NCBI GenBank assembly: GCA_015680685.1
Contig: MNCI01002331.1
Span: 407,264-471,263 of the forward strand
Direction of reading: 5' to 3'
DNA length: 64,000 bases
From: Gnetum montanum
Lineage: Eukaryota > Streptophyta > Gnetopsida > Gnetales > Gnetaceae
Shown: in pieces, positions 48,301 through 58,408 of the stretch
Layout: the number at the start of each line of letters is the position of its first letter
Position numbering within the stretch: the stretch's first letter is position 1
Notes under the pieces: generated by a model
Databases searched by the model: none
The model's input: the letters and a program-made list of their open reading frames with translations, nothing else
Told to the model about the DNA's origin: nothing
Translations under genes and position numbers: made by a program

Positions 48301-49358
48301 CCCACCAATGCAATGGACGGTCCCTTGTGGGTTCTAAAAGTAGGCTGCCATCTGGTGCGCAAGATATAGTGTGTTGTATGGGTGATAACACTGGTATTTT
48401 GGCATATCCTAGATCCAGCCTAATGCCTCAACAATGTTGAGTGTGGATTAGATCCTCCTCCCAGCCTACCTGCAGTCGCGACGTCAGAAAGGTATCTCAG
48501 GACGCCCCAATTTGTCCCTGGCAGTATGGCCTCTATTATGCTAGATGCCTCCTCTTTATCTAAGGAGGACCAAACCATGAGACTAAAATGATTAAGAAGG
48601 AATTGCAAGAAGTCTCGCATCCCATTCCTAAATCAAATCATTTGCTCCCTCACACGTATCGAGGGAGGAGGAACATTGGCCACAAGTCTGCCCATGTAGC
48701 ATAGGAGCCCTTCCAGGTCTAAGACGATCAGCCTAGACCTTGGCCCTATCCTGCACAACGCAACCAAGGAGATATTGACATCAGATTTGAATGTAATGCA
48801 TGTGCAAAAAAGCAGCAATTAGCAGAACATGAATGTAGCATAATATAACCCTTTGCTCACTATAGCGTAGCAAAGATGGAAAGGCCTAGCGTAGCAAAAA
48901 TGCACAAGTAGCTTAGCGTAGCAGCAAAATGATCAAACATGCGTCAAACATGACCAAAACCCGTCAAAGGTCTTACGTCGCGACATGCCAAGGTCAAGCA
49001 ACTTAAAGGGCCCCAGCCTTGCAATCACGACAACCGCGACAGCGGTGACGGCCTCGCATGCAATCACAACAAGACCCTTGCATGACAGCCTAAAAAAGAA
49101 AAGGGGGGAGGGGGGGCCGTAGCAACACAAAAGCTAAAACAGCATGGTCGCAAAAAATACAAACAACAAGACAAATGAGATGCAAAACCAGAGTGGAAAG
49201 AAGCAGAAGGTGCAAGGAGAAAAGGATAGAGGAGACATAAAAACTTACTGAGTCAACGGTGTGCTCTCCCATGCCGGAATGCATGCTTGAGGCCCACGCC
49301 TCAGGGTCTTCTTTGCCTCCCTGACCTTCGTGAGCATCAACTGAGTTTTAGGAGCCAT
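45301..49358 (-). pseudogene. Antisense, intron-bearing gene inside element D
   Basis: Eight exons on the minus strand: 49249-49358, 48977-49089, 48302-48750, 47938-48218, 46844-47856, 46382-46747, 46175-46309, 45301-46070. All introns are GT-AG and 72-226 bases, with strong donors (CA|GTAAGT, G|GTGAGT, G|GTAAGT) and acceptors (a long C/T run then TTTTTTTAG). Codon phase carries across six of seven junctions, while exon 2 to 3 is off by one. The protein would be about 1,080 residues: basic start (MAPKTQLMLTKVREAKKTLR), an FCP1/NIF-like exon, a long middle (QLFADLFGVPIDGTDV), an acidic run (KEEEDEEEGDEG) and a coiled-coil-like end with TEVENLKSRINFL. In-frame stops are mostly TAG at likely CAG sites, with frameshifts in exons 3 and 5, so it is dead here. 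It may be the element's own accessory gene or a captured host gene. Confidence 0.8.
48302..48750 (-). pseudogene. Exon 3 of the antisense gene: FCP1/NIF HAD-phosphatase-like domain
   Basis: The exon opens after TTGCGTTGTGCAG. It reads RLIVLDLEGLLCYMGRLV, where the NIF family has LLVLDxNGLLV or DxDGTL at the catalytic site. About 30 residues on comes GMRDFLQFLLNHFSLMVWSS followed by LDKEEASSIIEAIL. This mirrors the plant pattern RPxxxxFLxFCxxxFxVxVWSSxxxxNVxxVxxxL. The Asp nucleophile position is kept (LDLEG), but the second acid is Glu. FCP1-type enzymes remove phosphate from RNA polymerase II tails or other proteins. The later DQSHCT-like part is not seen. A frameshift near 48440 leads into DMPKYQCYHPYNTLYLAH. 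Confidence 0.65.
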
Positions 49359-50150
49359 GTCTCTAATTGTAGAACTATGAATATCGCCTTAGAAATTCAC
49401 CTCACTGACCAATTAATACAATTGACCCGTGCTTCGAAATCGTTGAGTGCTCCGATGAGGATGCTGCACTTCCACGGTGAAAATGTTGAAATTACCAAGG
49501 TTCAATCCCTATTTATGGTATGCAGCATAGCATGCTCACCACGACGTCATGACACTATTAGCATTTAATATTTGGCATGCTTTAGGCCAATTACTCGCCT
49601 TCCCGAGAACTAATATAATAATGTTTGTTTTTGATTAAAAGTCCGAAAAGACCTTAAACTAACAAACCTAACATGATCACACTCCTTAGGACCCAAAAGT
49701 AGTAATCTCAACTCATAATGATCACAGTTCACAATGATGTCAAGCTAACTAAGCCCTTACATTAGCAGTTATCTCGTATCCCTCGACATAGCTCATATCA
49801 TATCTTCTAGCAATTTCATGTCTTCATCCCCGCACTGGCAGTTCGATACCCTTACTCGCAGTTCCATTCTTTTCATTATCAAGGTTTTGCATGTTGCATT
49901 TCGCTATATGGCAGTCCGAAACAACACTAAACTAACAGCTTGGCACTCACATATCAATGGTTACATCACTTTGCACTGCACATCAATGATTTACATATCT
50001 TTAATAATTCTAAAATTTTATGCCTCGACAGTCCGCCACGACCTTAAAATAGTAAACTCTCAATCTGTGCGTCACCCTACTTAGCAAGTCGCACTTTAGT
50101 GTTGCTTTACAGACTTATGTTTCACACGATCTCTGATGATCCTTACGCAG
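49359..50150 (+). other. Spacer between the antisense gene start and RT, with repeated motif
   Basis: Presumed promoter side of the antisense gene. GTCCGAAAAGACCTTAAACT (49641), GTCCGAAACAACACTAAACT (49914) and GTCCGCCACGACCTTAAAAT (50031) are three dispersed copies of one motif. CTGATGATCCTTACGCAG ends at 50150 and looks like a good plus-strand branch point plus splice acceptor just before the RT part. Ogre-type Tat elements are known to splice out an intron between protease and RT. Confidence 0.6.
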
Positions 50151-50183
50151 GCTTTCATCTTCTGATGGCAAGTCAAATAAGAG

Positions 50184-51712
50184 ATGGAAACCCGTCGTGC
50201 CCTTTCCACACGTCTAATGTTAGCAGGGCCACAAGGCAAGCTTGCAAGACCTTTGAACCCCAACATGATTGACTGGGAGTCGATTACGATTAATAGTATA
50301 GAAACCTTGGAAGCACCTCCAAATTGGCCCAGACACCTAGGCCAAGCCCTAGATTTAGAGGCCGGGGATATAACTGAAGATCCCCTCATCGAGGTACCCG
50401 TGACCACATCAAGAAAGGAGGTAAAGACATTAAGACTTGGCTCCCTCCTAGGCACACAAATACACAAGGGCATAGTTAAAATTTTGCAAGATCACATCGA
50501 TGTCTTCGCATGGTCGTATGGCAACATGCCGAGTTTAAATCTATGTCTGATTCATCATAACATCGTCCTAGATCCACATGTAAAGGCAATCAAGCAAAAG
50601 GTGTGTAAGGTTAAGCCAGAAATTGCACTAGCCGTTAGGGACAAAATCACGAAGTTATACTGAGCAGGTTTCATCTGCGCGGTTGACTATTCAGAGTGGG
50701 TGTCCAACATCGTTGTGGTCTCGAAGAAAATAGGAGGGATACGAATTTGTATAGACTTCCGAGACTTAAACAAGGCAACGATCAAAGACAACTTCCCACT
50801 CCCAAGAATCGATCAACTCATTGACACCACAGGTGGACATGCTTTGCTATATCCTTCATGGATGGTTTCTCCTGATACAACCAAATCCACATCAACCCAG
50901 AGCACCAGCTATCAACAAATTTCATGACTCCATGGGGAACCTTCTGCTATACCATGTTGCCTTTCGGGCTCAAGAATGTTGGAGCAACCTACCAATGAGC
51001 CATGACCTACATTTTTAGTGACTACATCCTAGAAACCTTAAACGATTACGTGGATGATATAGCGGTTAAGTCTAAAGAGGAAACCCATCACCCACGTGAT
51101 CTATTGTCAGTCCTCAAGTACTGCCAAAGACACGATTTATGTCTTAATCCTAAGAAGTGTGTCTTCAGGGTTAAGACCGAAAGCATGTTAGGGTTTGTGG
51201 TATTTGAGGCTGAAATACGGGTGGACCCAGACAAATTCAAGGCCATCGTCAGTTTAGGCCCCCCTAAAAATCTTAAAGAGTTACGTGGTTTACAAGGTAG
51301 AGTGCAATTCATTCAAAGGTTTATAGCAAGGTTGACCGACAAGTTACACCTCATGCAACATCTTCTGAAGAAGGGGGTTGACTTTGAGTGGATATCCCAA
51401 TGTCAACAAGCCTTCAACAACTTAAAGAAGGAGCTCTTGCACCTCCTAATGGTAAACCCATCACAAATGGACAAGCCTTTCTTCATGTACCTTGCCACCT
51501 CCGACGCATCCATTGCTGCACTGCTATGTCAGAAGCAGGAAAACAATTCTAAAATACCTATGTATTACTTGAGCCATGCACTAATAGCATACGAAGAAAA
51601 ATACAACGAGGTGGAGAGGAACTACCTAGCCTTGGTGTTCATGCTAAAAAAGTGGCAACACTATCTATTTCGAAGCACAACCAACATCATTTGGAAAAGT
51701 AACATACTCTAG
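50184..51712 (+). pseudogene. Reverse transcriptase and first RNase H of element D
   Basis: A pre-RT linker with IDVFAWSYGNMP, then KKIGGIRICIDFRDLNKATI, a frameshift near 50840, the FMTPWG region, and LNDYVDDIAVKS holding the catalytic YVDD at 51040-51065. LNPKKCVF, LGFVV and the thumb (PPKNLKELRGLQGRVQFIQR) follow. RNase H starts at DKPFFMYLATSDASIAALL and includes YLSHAL and EKYNEVERNYLALVF. Stops at 50661 (KLY-TGA-AGF) and near 51000 (YQ-TGA-AMTYIF) sit at likely CGA sites. This enzyme would copy element RNA to DNA in cytoplasmic particles. Confidence 0.92.
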
Positions 51713-51884
51713 GCTATCATAGGCAACTTGTACGAAAGTAGCAGAATAGCCCGATGGAAAGTGATAACCATGGAGTTCGACCTATGTTATGTAAGTCAAT
51801 CATTGGCAAAAGGCCAAGCCATAGCGACCCAACTGGCGGTCTCACTAGTCGACGACTAGGCAACCGTAGATCTCGAGTTCCCAG

Positions 51885-52444
51885 ATGAATATGTCAGCAA
51901 TGTTTCCATTGTCTCGACGCATTTCGAGGCAACCCTGCATTTTGACGATGCCTCAACCATGTGAGGAGGTAGCGCTACTACCACAATCACATTTCCTTTT
52001 GGGGAAATGTACCCATCCTCTTATCGATTTGCATTGCCATGCATCAACAACGTGGCAGAATACGAGGGGCTGCTTAGAGGCCTCTTAATTGCCCATGCAT
52101 TGCATGTACAACACCTGGCAATCCGGGGATATTCACAAATGGTCTTGAATCAAATCACTGAAGTCTACACCTGCAAATCCATGCACCTGCAACCCTACTC
52201 TGATCTAGCAAAAACCTTACTAAAGCAATTTGTGACCACTGATGTGCAACACATGCCATGCAACGAGAACACCGTAGTAGACACCCTGGCTACCCTCACG
52301 TTAAGCATCCCATCACATTTCTTGGAAAACCTGCCAACTATGATAATAGAATGCATAGAGCCTATCACTCAAGTAGAACACGTGGCCTCTATCAACGCTG
52401 CGAACACCTCGGAATGGTATGATAACATTAAAGCTTATTTGTAG
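51885..52444 (+). pseudogene. Second, archaeal-like RNase H of element D
   Basis: INNVAEYEGLLRGLLIAHAL, the LAIRGYSQMVLNQI block (usual GDSQLVVNQ, with Asp to Tyr here), YTCKSMHLQPYSDLAK, and MPCNENTVVDTLATL (usual PR.EN..AD.LA). This duplicated RNase H domain is diagnostic of the Tat lineage. The GDS to GYS change would remove a metal-binding Asp. It lies between the first RNase H and the integrase, joined through frameshifts and a TAG at 51859. Confidence 0.88.
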
Positions 52445-52529
52445 CACGACGAATCCCCAGATGGATTGAGATCGGCTCAAAGAGATGCAATCCAAAAACG
52501 CCCTCGGCAATACGTGCTCATGGGAAACG

Positions 52530-53656
52530 ATGCCCTGTGCTGATGATCCTATGATGGGATATTGCTGGCATGCGTGAGTGGTAAGCAAGCACAAAAGGTA
52601 GTTAATGAGGTTCACAAAGGGTTGTGTGGTGGACACATATCACCTAGGGCTATGGCTGCAAAAATCAGATGCCTAGGGTACTATTGGCCCTACATGAAAC
52701 ATGACTGCTTGTCAAAGGTCAAGACATGTGACACGTGCCAGAGATACGCAAACCTCATACACATAGCACCTACAGAACTGCACCTAACACAAATTACATG
52801 GCCCTTCCAACGATGGGGACTAGACCTCATAGGGCCTATCACACCTAAGTCCTCCATAGGGCATAACTTCATTATCACTGCCATAGAGTATTTCACTAAG
52901 TGGGTGGAAGCTATTCCCCTAAGGAAAACAACGTCTCAGCAAATCTGCCATTTCATCCTTGATAACATCGTAACTAGGTTTGGGCTTCCAATGACTATTG
53001 TGACCGACAATGGACCACAGTTCAGCAGCATGGAAACCCGAACCTTCTGTAGCACCCTATGCATTAAACAATCATTTTCTTCCCCTTACTATCCACAGGC
53101 GAATGGGCAGGCAGAGGCTACAAATAAGTCCATAATCAACTTGCTGAAGTGTATGCTTAGCAATAGCAAGAGGCGGTGGCACGAATAGATACTCTATGTT
53201 CTCTAGGCCTATCGGAAAACTTGTAGAACCATGACGAGTAAGACCCCTTATAGTCTTATTTATGGATTTGAAGCTGTATTGCCTCTTGAGTTGTAGGTAC
53301 CCTCACTTCGGATGATCCTATTTGACGTCATAACCGAAGCCTAGAACAACGAATCATGCACCATCGATCTCAACTTGGTGGAGGAGGAACACATGCAGAC
53401 GTTGAGACGAATCAAGCGTTACCAGAGAAAACAACAGTAGAAGCATTGTGCAGACCTGCACTAGCAGCTAGTGCTGAAGGGAGACCTCATCCTCAAGGCC
53501 ACCTGTGAGCACATAAGCAAGTTCTCAGCCAACTGGGAAGATCCTTACGTGGTTACTAAAGCCTTCAGAAATGGAGCTTTCAAGCTGGCAAACATGGATA
53601 GTAATAAGTTTGCCAACCTAGTGAACCACACGTACCTCAAGCCGTACCACGTCTGA
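52530..53656 (+). pseudogene. Integrase of element D
   Basis: Zinc domain HKGLCGGHISPRAMAAKI...CDTCQRYA (HHCC). The core has WGLDLIGPITPKS (first Asp), TIVTDNGPQF (second Asp) and YPQANGQAEATNKSI (Glu), so all three DDE acids are present. The frame is open for 208 codons (52562-53188), then broken by TAGs. The C-terminal piece 53471-53656 has WEDPYVVTKAFRNGAFKL, the GPY/F-like module of Ty3/gypsy integrases, and ends NHTYLKPYHV. It would join element cDNA to target DNA with a 5-bp stagger, which matches the 5-bp duplication around D. Confidence 0.92.
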
Positions 53657-53692
53657 AGTGCAATGGTGACAACAAGCACCGTATGCTACGAT

Positions 53693-53925
53693 GATAAACT
53701 GGTGATCACACTAGGTAGTGTCCGTGACAACGATAAACTAGTAGCATCAAGCACCATCCACCATGGCGTAAAACTAGCACTATTAGTCCTCTATGACTAT
53801 AAAATGGCATTGCATGTTTGCTATAACATAAAACTAGCATGTATGGTCCGCTGGGACCCTAAACCAGCACAGCGGTCTACTGGGACCTTAAACCAACACA
53901 CGGTCTACCAAGACCTTAAACTGGG
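53693..53925 (+). repeat. Degenerate ~30-bp tandem array in the element D 3' spacer
   Basis: About eight imperfect units, each ending in a form of TAAACTAGCA or TAAACCAGCA. The clearest are GTCCGCTGGGACCCTAAACC (53848), GTCTACTGGGACCTTAAACC (53875) and GTCTACCAAGACCTTAAACT (53901). The same motif type occurs at 44.8 kb and 49.6-50.06 kb in this element. Confidence 0.75.
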
Positions 53926-54907
53926 TTCATGTCATACCATCGACATGCATCACCACTAGGAACACGTCGAACGAAGGAGCGTGCAATCGACGCATGGGTG
54001 GGATGTCGCAGCTCCAGGATGCAATTCTCGGCACAAAGAGAACATGGTCTAGGGCATACATGCTGCCACCCTCGGTGTCATGTTGACCCTTTAAAGATGT
54101 CGTATGATGTCACACGGGCCCTTCAAACCTACCGTCACCATAGCCCACTGCCCTCATAGTAGTTCCTGGGCTCATTGCTGCTTCTAAGGTGCTAACAGTA
54201 TTATGGCCTAGCCACAATATTGTTGCTTCCCAGTTCCCCACCAAGGTTTAAATGCATGCAATGTTTAGCTATGTGGTAGCTGATCTCATAGCTGACCTGA
54301 GCACGCATTCCTTTGGCATGGATTCCAGTGCATCCACGTCCCCGGTGCCTCGGGGACAAGCTCCCCCGACGCTGGCTAGGACAACTACCAACCTCCCTAC
54401 TTTGGGCATCTCACACCAGCAACGGTGCCCAAGAGTAACAACAATGCCAGCAGCCAACAAGACCTCGTACCCGCAGATGCATCCCGCTACAACAGCAAAG
54501 GCTACAGCATCGTGAAGTGAGTGCCTTAACTAACATGGCTACTTAAGAGTGCAAATTTTGGCATGCATGTAATACAACTCGTTGTATGGGAGACTACAGT
54601 AAGCAAGTCATAAACCTCCATGGATGTAATGCAACTCATCCTATGAGGGGGACACCTGCCTATAGGAGGTTGAAGAACAGCACCAGCCAAAGATGAAAAT
54701 GTAAACGAGCCCCTTAGAGCACTTCGACGAGGGACTCAGCTAAACATCATCTTTGCTCTCTGCCTTAACCTTTGCAAAACCAATGCAACACTCTCAAGCA
54801 TGGCCAAGTGATGTCCCAGCACTCACCAAGTGACAACTTTAGCATTTCACCTACTATGGTGTTTTGTATTCTTTGCCGATGTCCATCGAGCCTGTCCTCC
54901 AAACATC
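53926..54907 (+). other. 3' spacer of element D
   Basis: No convincing gene. An 87-codon frame at 54252-54515 is Thr/Pro/Ala-rich with no motif. CATG(C/G)ATGTAAT(A/G)CAACTC occurs twice, near 54562 and 54618. Confidence 0.5.
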
Positions 54908-54923
54908 AACAAAGAGGGGCCAA
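54908..54923 (+). other. Polypurine tract of element D
   Basis: CAACAAAGAGGGGCCA directly precedes the 3' LTR start TGAAACACC, the usual place for plus-strand DNA priming. Confidence 0.75.
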
Positions 54924-56659
54924 TGAAACACCCTAAAAAATGCGAGGTCATCTTGGCCTGACTAGGATCTTGTAGTCTGCATAGCACGATGGTAGTTCAT
55001 CGGGAGGAGAATGCTTTGAGTCTAGGTTGGCCAGTTCAGCAAATTTTCTACTTTGAGCATGGACAGGTTCTGTACCATCCTACCCTCCCACCAAAGTAGT
55101 CTAAACAGTTGGCAACCTGCTTAGGAAAAGCATGTAGAGTTGACGATAGCATCTTGGGTGCACAAGAAACAGTTCGGTGAGTTTTCTAAGTCACGAAGTG
55201 TGCTACGCTATGCTACGCTATGTAGCATAGCAAGTTTCAAAAGACTGGCGGAACGAAGTACCACACTACGTGAAGTTACACAATGTAGCATGGCAATGAC
55301 TTCACTACCTCACTTCCCTCACCTAATTTCGAGTTCTACGATGATGTCCGTTCATCAGGAAGTGGCGGACTATGTCTGCTGCTATGCTACGCTAAGCTAC
55401 ATGGCACAACAAGGCATGGCAATCCTACAAAAGGGACAAAAGGCAATTCGAAAGATGAAGTTGACAAAGTTCACAAAACTTACATCGTAGGAGAGTGGTT
55501 TGTAAATTGGAAAAACTCTTGTGATTAAGGCAGTTGCTATGCTATGTAGCGTAGCACAATGTAGCAAACATGTAACAACTAGCAGAACACATGGCAAAGT
55601 ACTACGCTACGCCGAGCATGCTACGTCACAAGGCACAGCGAGGCAAAGAGGTGGTTGCACGACATCAACGCGCTTCACCTAATAGGACCGTTGGCATGCA
55701 TCTCCAAGCACTGACGGTGTGGTTACGATAGGGAAGATCATAGTTATTGCATGGCAGATTTGCATCACAATGGTCTTGTAGGCCCAATGGTCATAAATGG
55801 CTTGAGTAGCACCAGTAAGAAAGCATAAGCCTACGACACATAGCATTAAAAATCACTTTTTTCTTACCTTCAGCCCTATAAATATCTTGGCAAACAGCAT
55901 GCAAAGACCCCCTACTCCCGAGAGGATTTCCTTTTACAAAAAAGAAAGAAAAATAAGAAGTTGGCAACTTCAAAAGAGTTCACATCTTTGTAAAAGCAAG
56001 TAGCTTCCAAGTAGTGGGGACTTTGTTTTTGGAATCCTGAAACAAAAACTTCCTCTCTAGTCAGCATTGTAATAATCAAAGTCTTTGCTCAAATACTAGA
56101 GACGGAGAGTCACTTCCGGCTGAGATCCCCATCTTCGTTCTACCACCTTGGTAGAGCCCTACATTGTCTATATGTGAAGACCATGTTCGAGCGCATAGCT
56201 CTTTCCCTTCTCTAGCACACCTCGGTTGCTCTCGGGATCTCTGCACCCTGTCACGCTGTGCAGCCGATTATATTCATCTTGACCGGAGGAGTTTGTAGCT
56301 TTGGATGTGGTGCATGTTTCTAACCATATTCTACTTTAACCCCTATTTGTTGCCTCGTTTCTTCACATTTTTCTTATTTTGTTCACCTTTAAGCATTATT
56401 TCATATTACTACTGCACTTTCACAGTTTTTCTCCTGCTTTAATTACCCGTAAGCATTACTTTGCATTCTGCATTATTTACATTGCAAAAGGCTATATTGA
56501 CGCAGACGTAAGTCCCTGTCTGATCGACCAGACCATTCATGGCACCCCGTGTTCACATACACCCAGCACCACCCTCCCATGGATACGGGGTTGGAACTGT
56601 CATGTCCGTTGACCCCTTAGTGCTTTTTTTTCCAGCCGCTGACATTTTCGATCATTACA
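54924..56659 (+). repeat. 3' LTR of element D
   Basis: TGAAACACCCTAAAAAATGC through CGATCATTACA, matching the 5' LTR with scattered, mostly transition differences. It is followed by ACTAT, the right target duplication. The GCTACGCTA motif cluster recurs at 55200-55230, 55385-55400 and 55600-55625. Confidence 0.95.
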
Positions 56660-56888
56660 ACTATGGCTACATGGAAAATATTCTATCTCTGGAGTGATCA
56701 AACTACCACAGTTTCCCTACTTTAAGCCTAGGATGAGAAATAAGGGTAATGCTGCCTCTTATTTATAGATTTGGTGACAGACCACAATATCGCGTACGCG
56801 ACATCACAGGGGATGACGTGATATCGCGGTGGCCGCGATATCATGTACGTGATATCATAGCTTGTGCATATTGCATCTCATCAATGAG
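56660..56888 (-). repeat. Right part of the LTR split by element D
   Basis: After ACTAT the sequence reads as the U3 of an A/B-like LTR in minus orientation: a CTCTTATTTATAG box, then clustered palindromes GATATCGCGG, CCGCGATATC and GTGATATC, ending CATCTCATCA. Copia-type gag sequence starts at the next base, so 56888 is taken as the outer end of the LTR. Confidence 0.6.
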
Positions 56889-57897
56889 GATAGTGAAGAA
56901 GAAATAGATCTTCTTTCAAGAAGGCTACAAAGGCTTTTGGAAAAAAAAGTAAGAGCTCTAATCAACAAAGACTTAATCAATTCATAGGTAAGGAAAGGAT
57001 AAACAATTTTCCAATTCTAATTTTTATTCTTCTTCAATAGAATATTTGATTTGTAGTGGAAGAGGCAATGTGGCCTCTAAATGTCCTAGTAATGACAGGT
57101 TGCAACAAAGAGATAGAAATGAGATGGATGTAAAGAAGATCAACTTCTATACCAACTAGGATGATGGTGAGCAAAGTGAAGAAGGGTTGGATGAGGTCAC
57201 AAAAGATTCACATCTTAGTTGCGTGGCTCTCACAGATGATGAGGTTAGTCTCTCATATGATCAATTTGAAAACGAAGAGGAAAGGTATGAACTTTTTTAT
57301 AATGAACTCTTATCTTTTCAAAATCTTTAAACAAAGTTGAGAAAACAACTAAAAATCAAAGATCAACACATTTTCTCATTAAAATTCAAAGATTATAGAC
57401 CTCACAAGAGAAATCTTAGATGTTAGGATTGAGAATAAAGAACTAACCAAGTCTTGTGCATAGATGAAGGAAGAGCTTATAGATGTAAAACTTGTGAATG
57501 AAAGGCTAGTTAAAGGGAAAGTGTTCCTTAAGATGGTATTAGGAAAAGCAAAAAGTCCACATGATAAGAGTGGGTTGGGATGCTATACAAAAGACAAATC
57601 ATCTACACCAACCACATCTCAACCAAAGGCTACTCCAAAGAATGAAGAATCAATGGGTACTACATCTCTACTAAGAGTAGCTCCAAGGTATGATCACTTC
57701 AACTACTATAGGAAGGTGAGATCTTATTATTATAATAAATTTGAACATAAGCAACAAGATTGTAATTTAAAGTATTATCATATGAATACTTGGTCATATC
57801 ATAAGACTCCTTGGTCTTATCAAAATGCACCAAGAAAGCAAATCCTACAGGGAAAAAGGGAATGGAAGACTACTCAAAAGGACAAGGAAGTTTGAAA
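56889..57897 (+). pseudogene. Copia-like gag relic
   Basis: Frames in succession read like the second half of a Ty1/copia gag. An EEEIDLLSRRLQRLLEKK-like start corresponds to the DEEEALLARRFRRLL stretch. CSGRGNVASKCPS stands in the zinc-knuckle position. Asp/Glu-rich text follows, then a 143-codon open part (57464-57895) with coiled-coil-like KEELIDVKLVNERLVKG. The 5' half and 5' LTR are missing, replaced by the LTR ending at 56888. Gag would coat the particle. Confidence 0.5.
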
Positions 57898-58089
57898 AGA
57901 ATGGAGAATTAAAATGAAGAAACAAGAGAATGAGAGGACTCTCTCCAACAAGTTTGTGAAAGGGAGCCAAGCCTTGAGATTGAAGAAGTTTGTGTGAGAA
58001 GAGAAACCTTGAAAGAGGAATTCTTATGCTCAATCTTGATAAGAAAAGGTAATTCTTTGATTCATTTCATGAATATTTTAAGACTATAA

Positions 58090-58330
58090 TCCTTGGCAAC
58101 CATTCCTAAATCCCATCCTATCAAGCCTCTTCTAGAGGAGATGTCTTCTAGGAGACACCGACTTCAAAAAGGAGATGTCTACATAGAGACATCTACTCCT
58201 AAAATGAGACATCTTCATGTCTTTTTTCTCAATGCAATAGAGACATATACTTTCAAAAGGAAACTTCTACCTATAGTAATAGGCATGGAGGAGAAGTCTA
58301 TCTTTTAAAGGAGACATCTTCTTTCTTGTT
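58090..58330. repeat. Cluster of AGACATCT / AGATGTCT motifs
   Basis: GGAGATGTCT, AGAGACATCT, GGAGACATCT and related forms occur at least six times, partly as inverted pairs. The same words occur in the copia-like LTR at 60.83-60.90 kb (AGACATCTCC, AGAGATGTCTCC, GGAGACGTCT). Confidence 0.65.
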
Positions 58331-58408
58331 AAAAATCCCCATTTGGCATGGTTATAAAAATTCAAACCTTCATTTTTGTTCATTTTCATCAAAGAAGACC
58401 ACAAGGAG

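Larger units (their letters stand above)
38290..56659 (+). mobile_element. Element D: 18.4-kb Tat-lineage retrotransposon with an antisense gene
   Basis: The LTRs (1746 and 1736 bases) both run from TGAAACACCCTAAAAAA to CATTACA. The target duplication is ACTAC/ACTAT. In order: leader repeats, gag, protease, an antisense intron-bearing gene, RT, RNase H, a second archaeal-like RNase H, integrase, a 3' repeat array, and a polypurine tract AAAGAGGGGCCAA. The double RNase H marks the Tat lineage (Ogre/Retand relatives). All ORFs carry stops, mostly TAG, TAA or TGA where CAG, CAA or CGA is expected, so the copy is inactive. Its great length comes from the antisense gene plus the leader and 3' spacers. 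Confidence 0.93.

Noticed and set aside
40905-53656. Stop-codon reassignment (TAG/TAA read as Gln)
   Set aside because: TGA stops at CGA positions are also common, frameshifts are present, and the host context is plant nuclear DNA. Deamination explains all of it.
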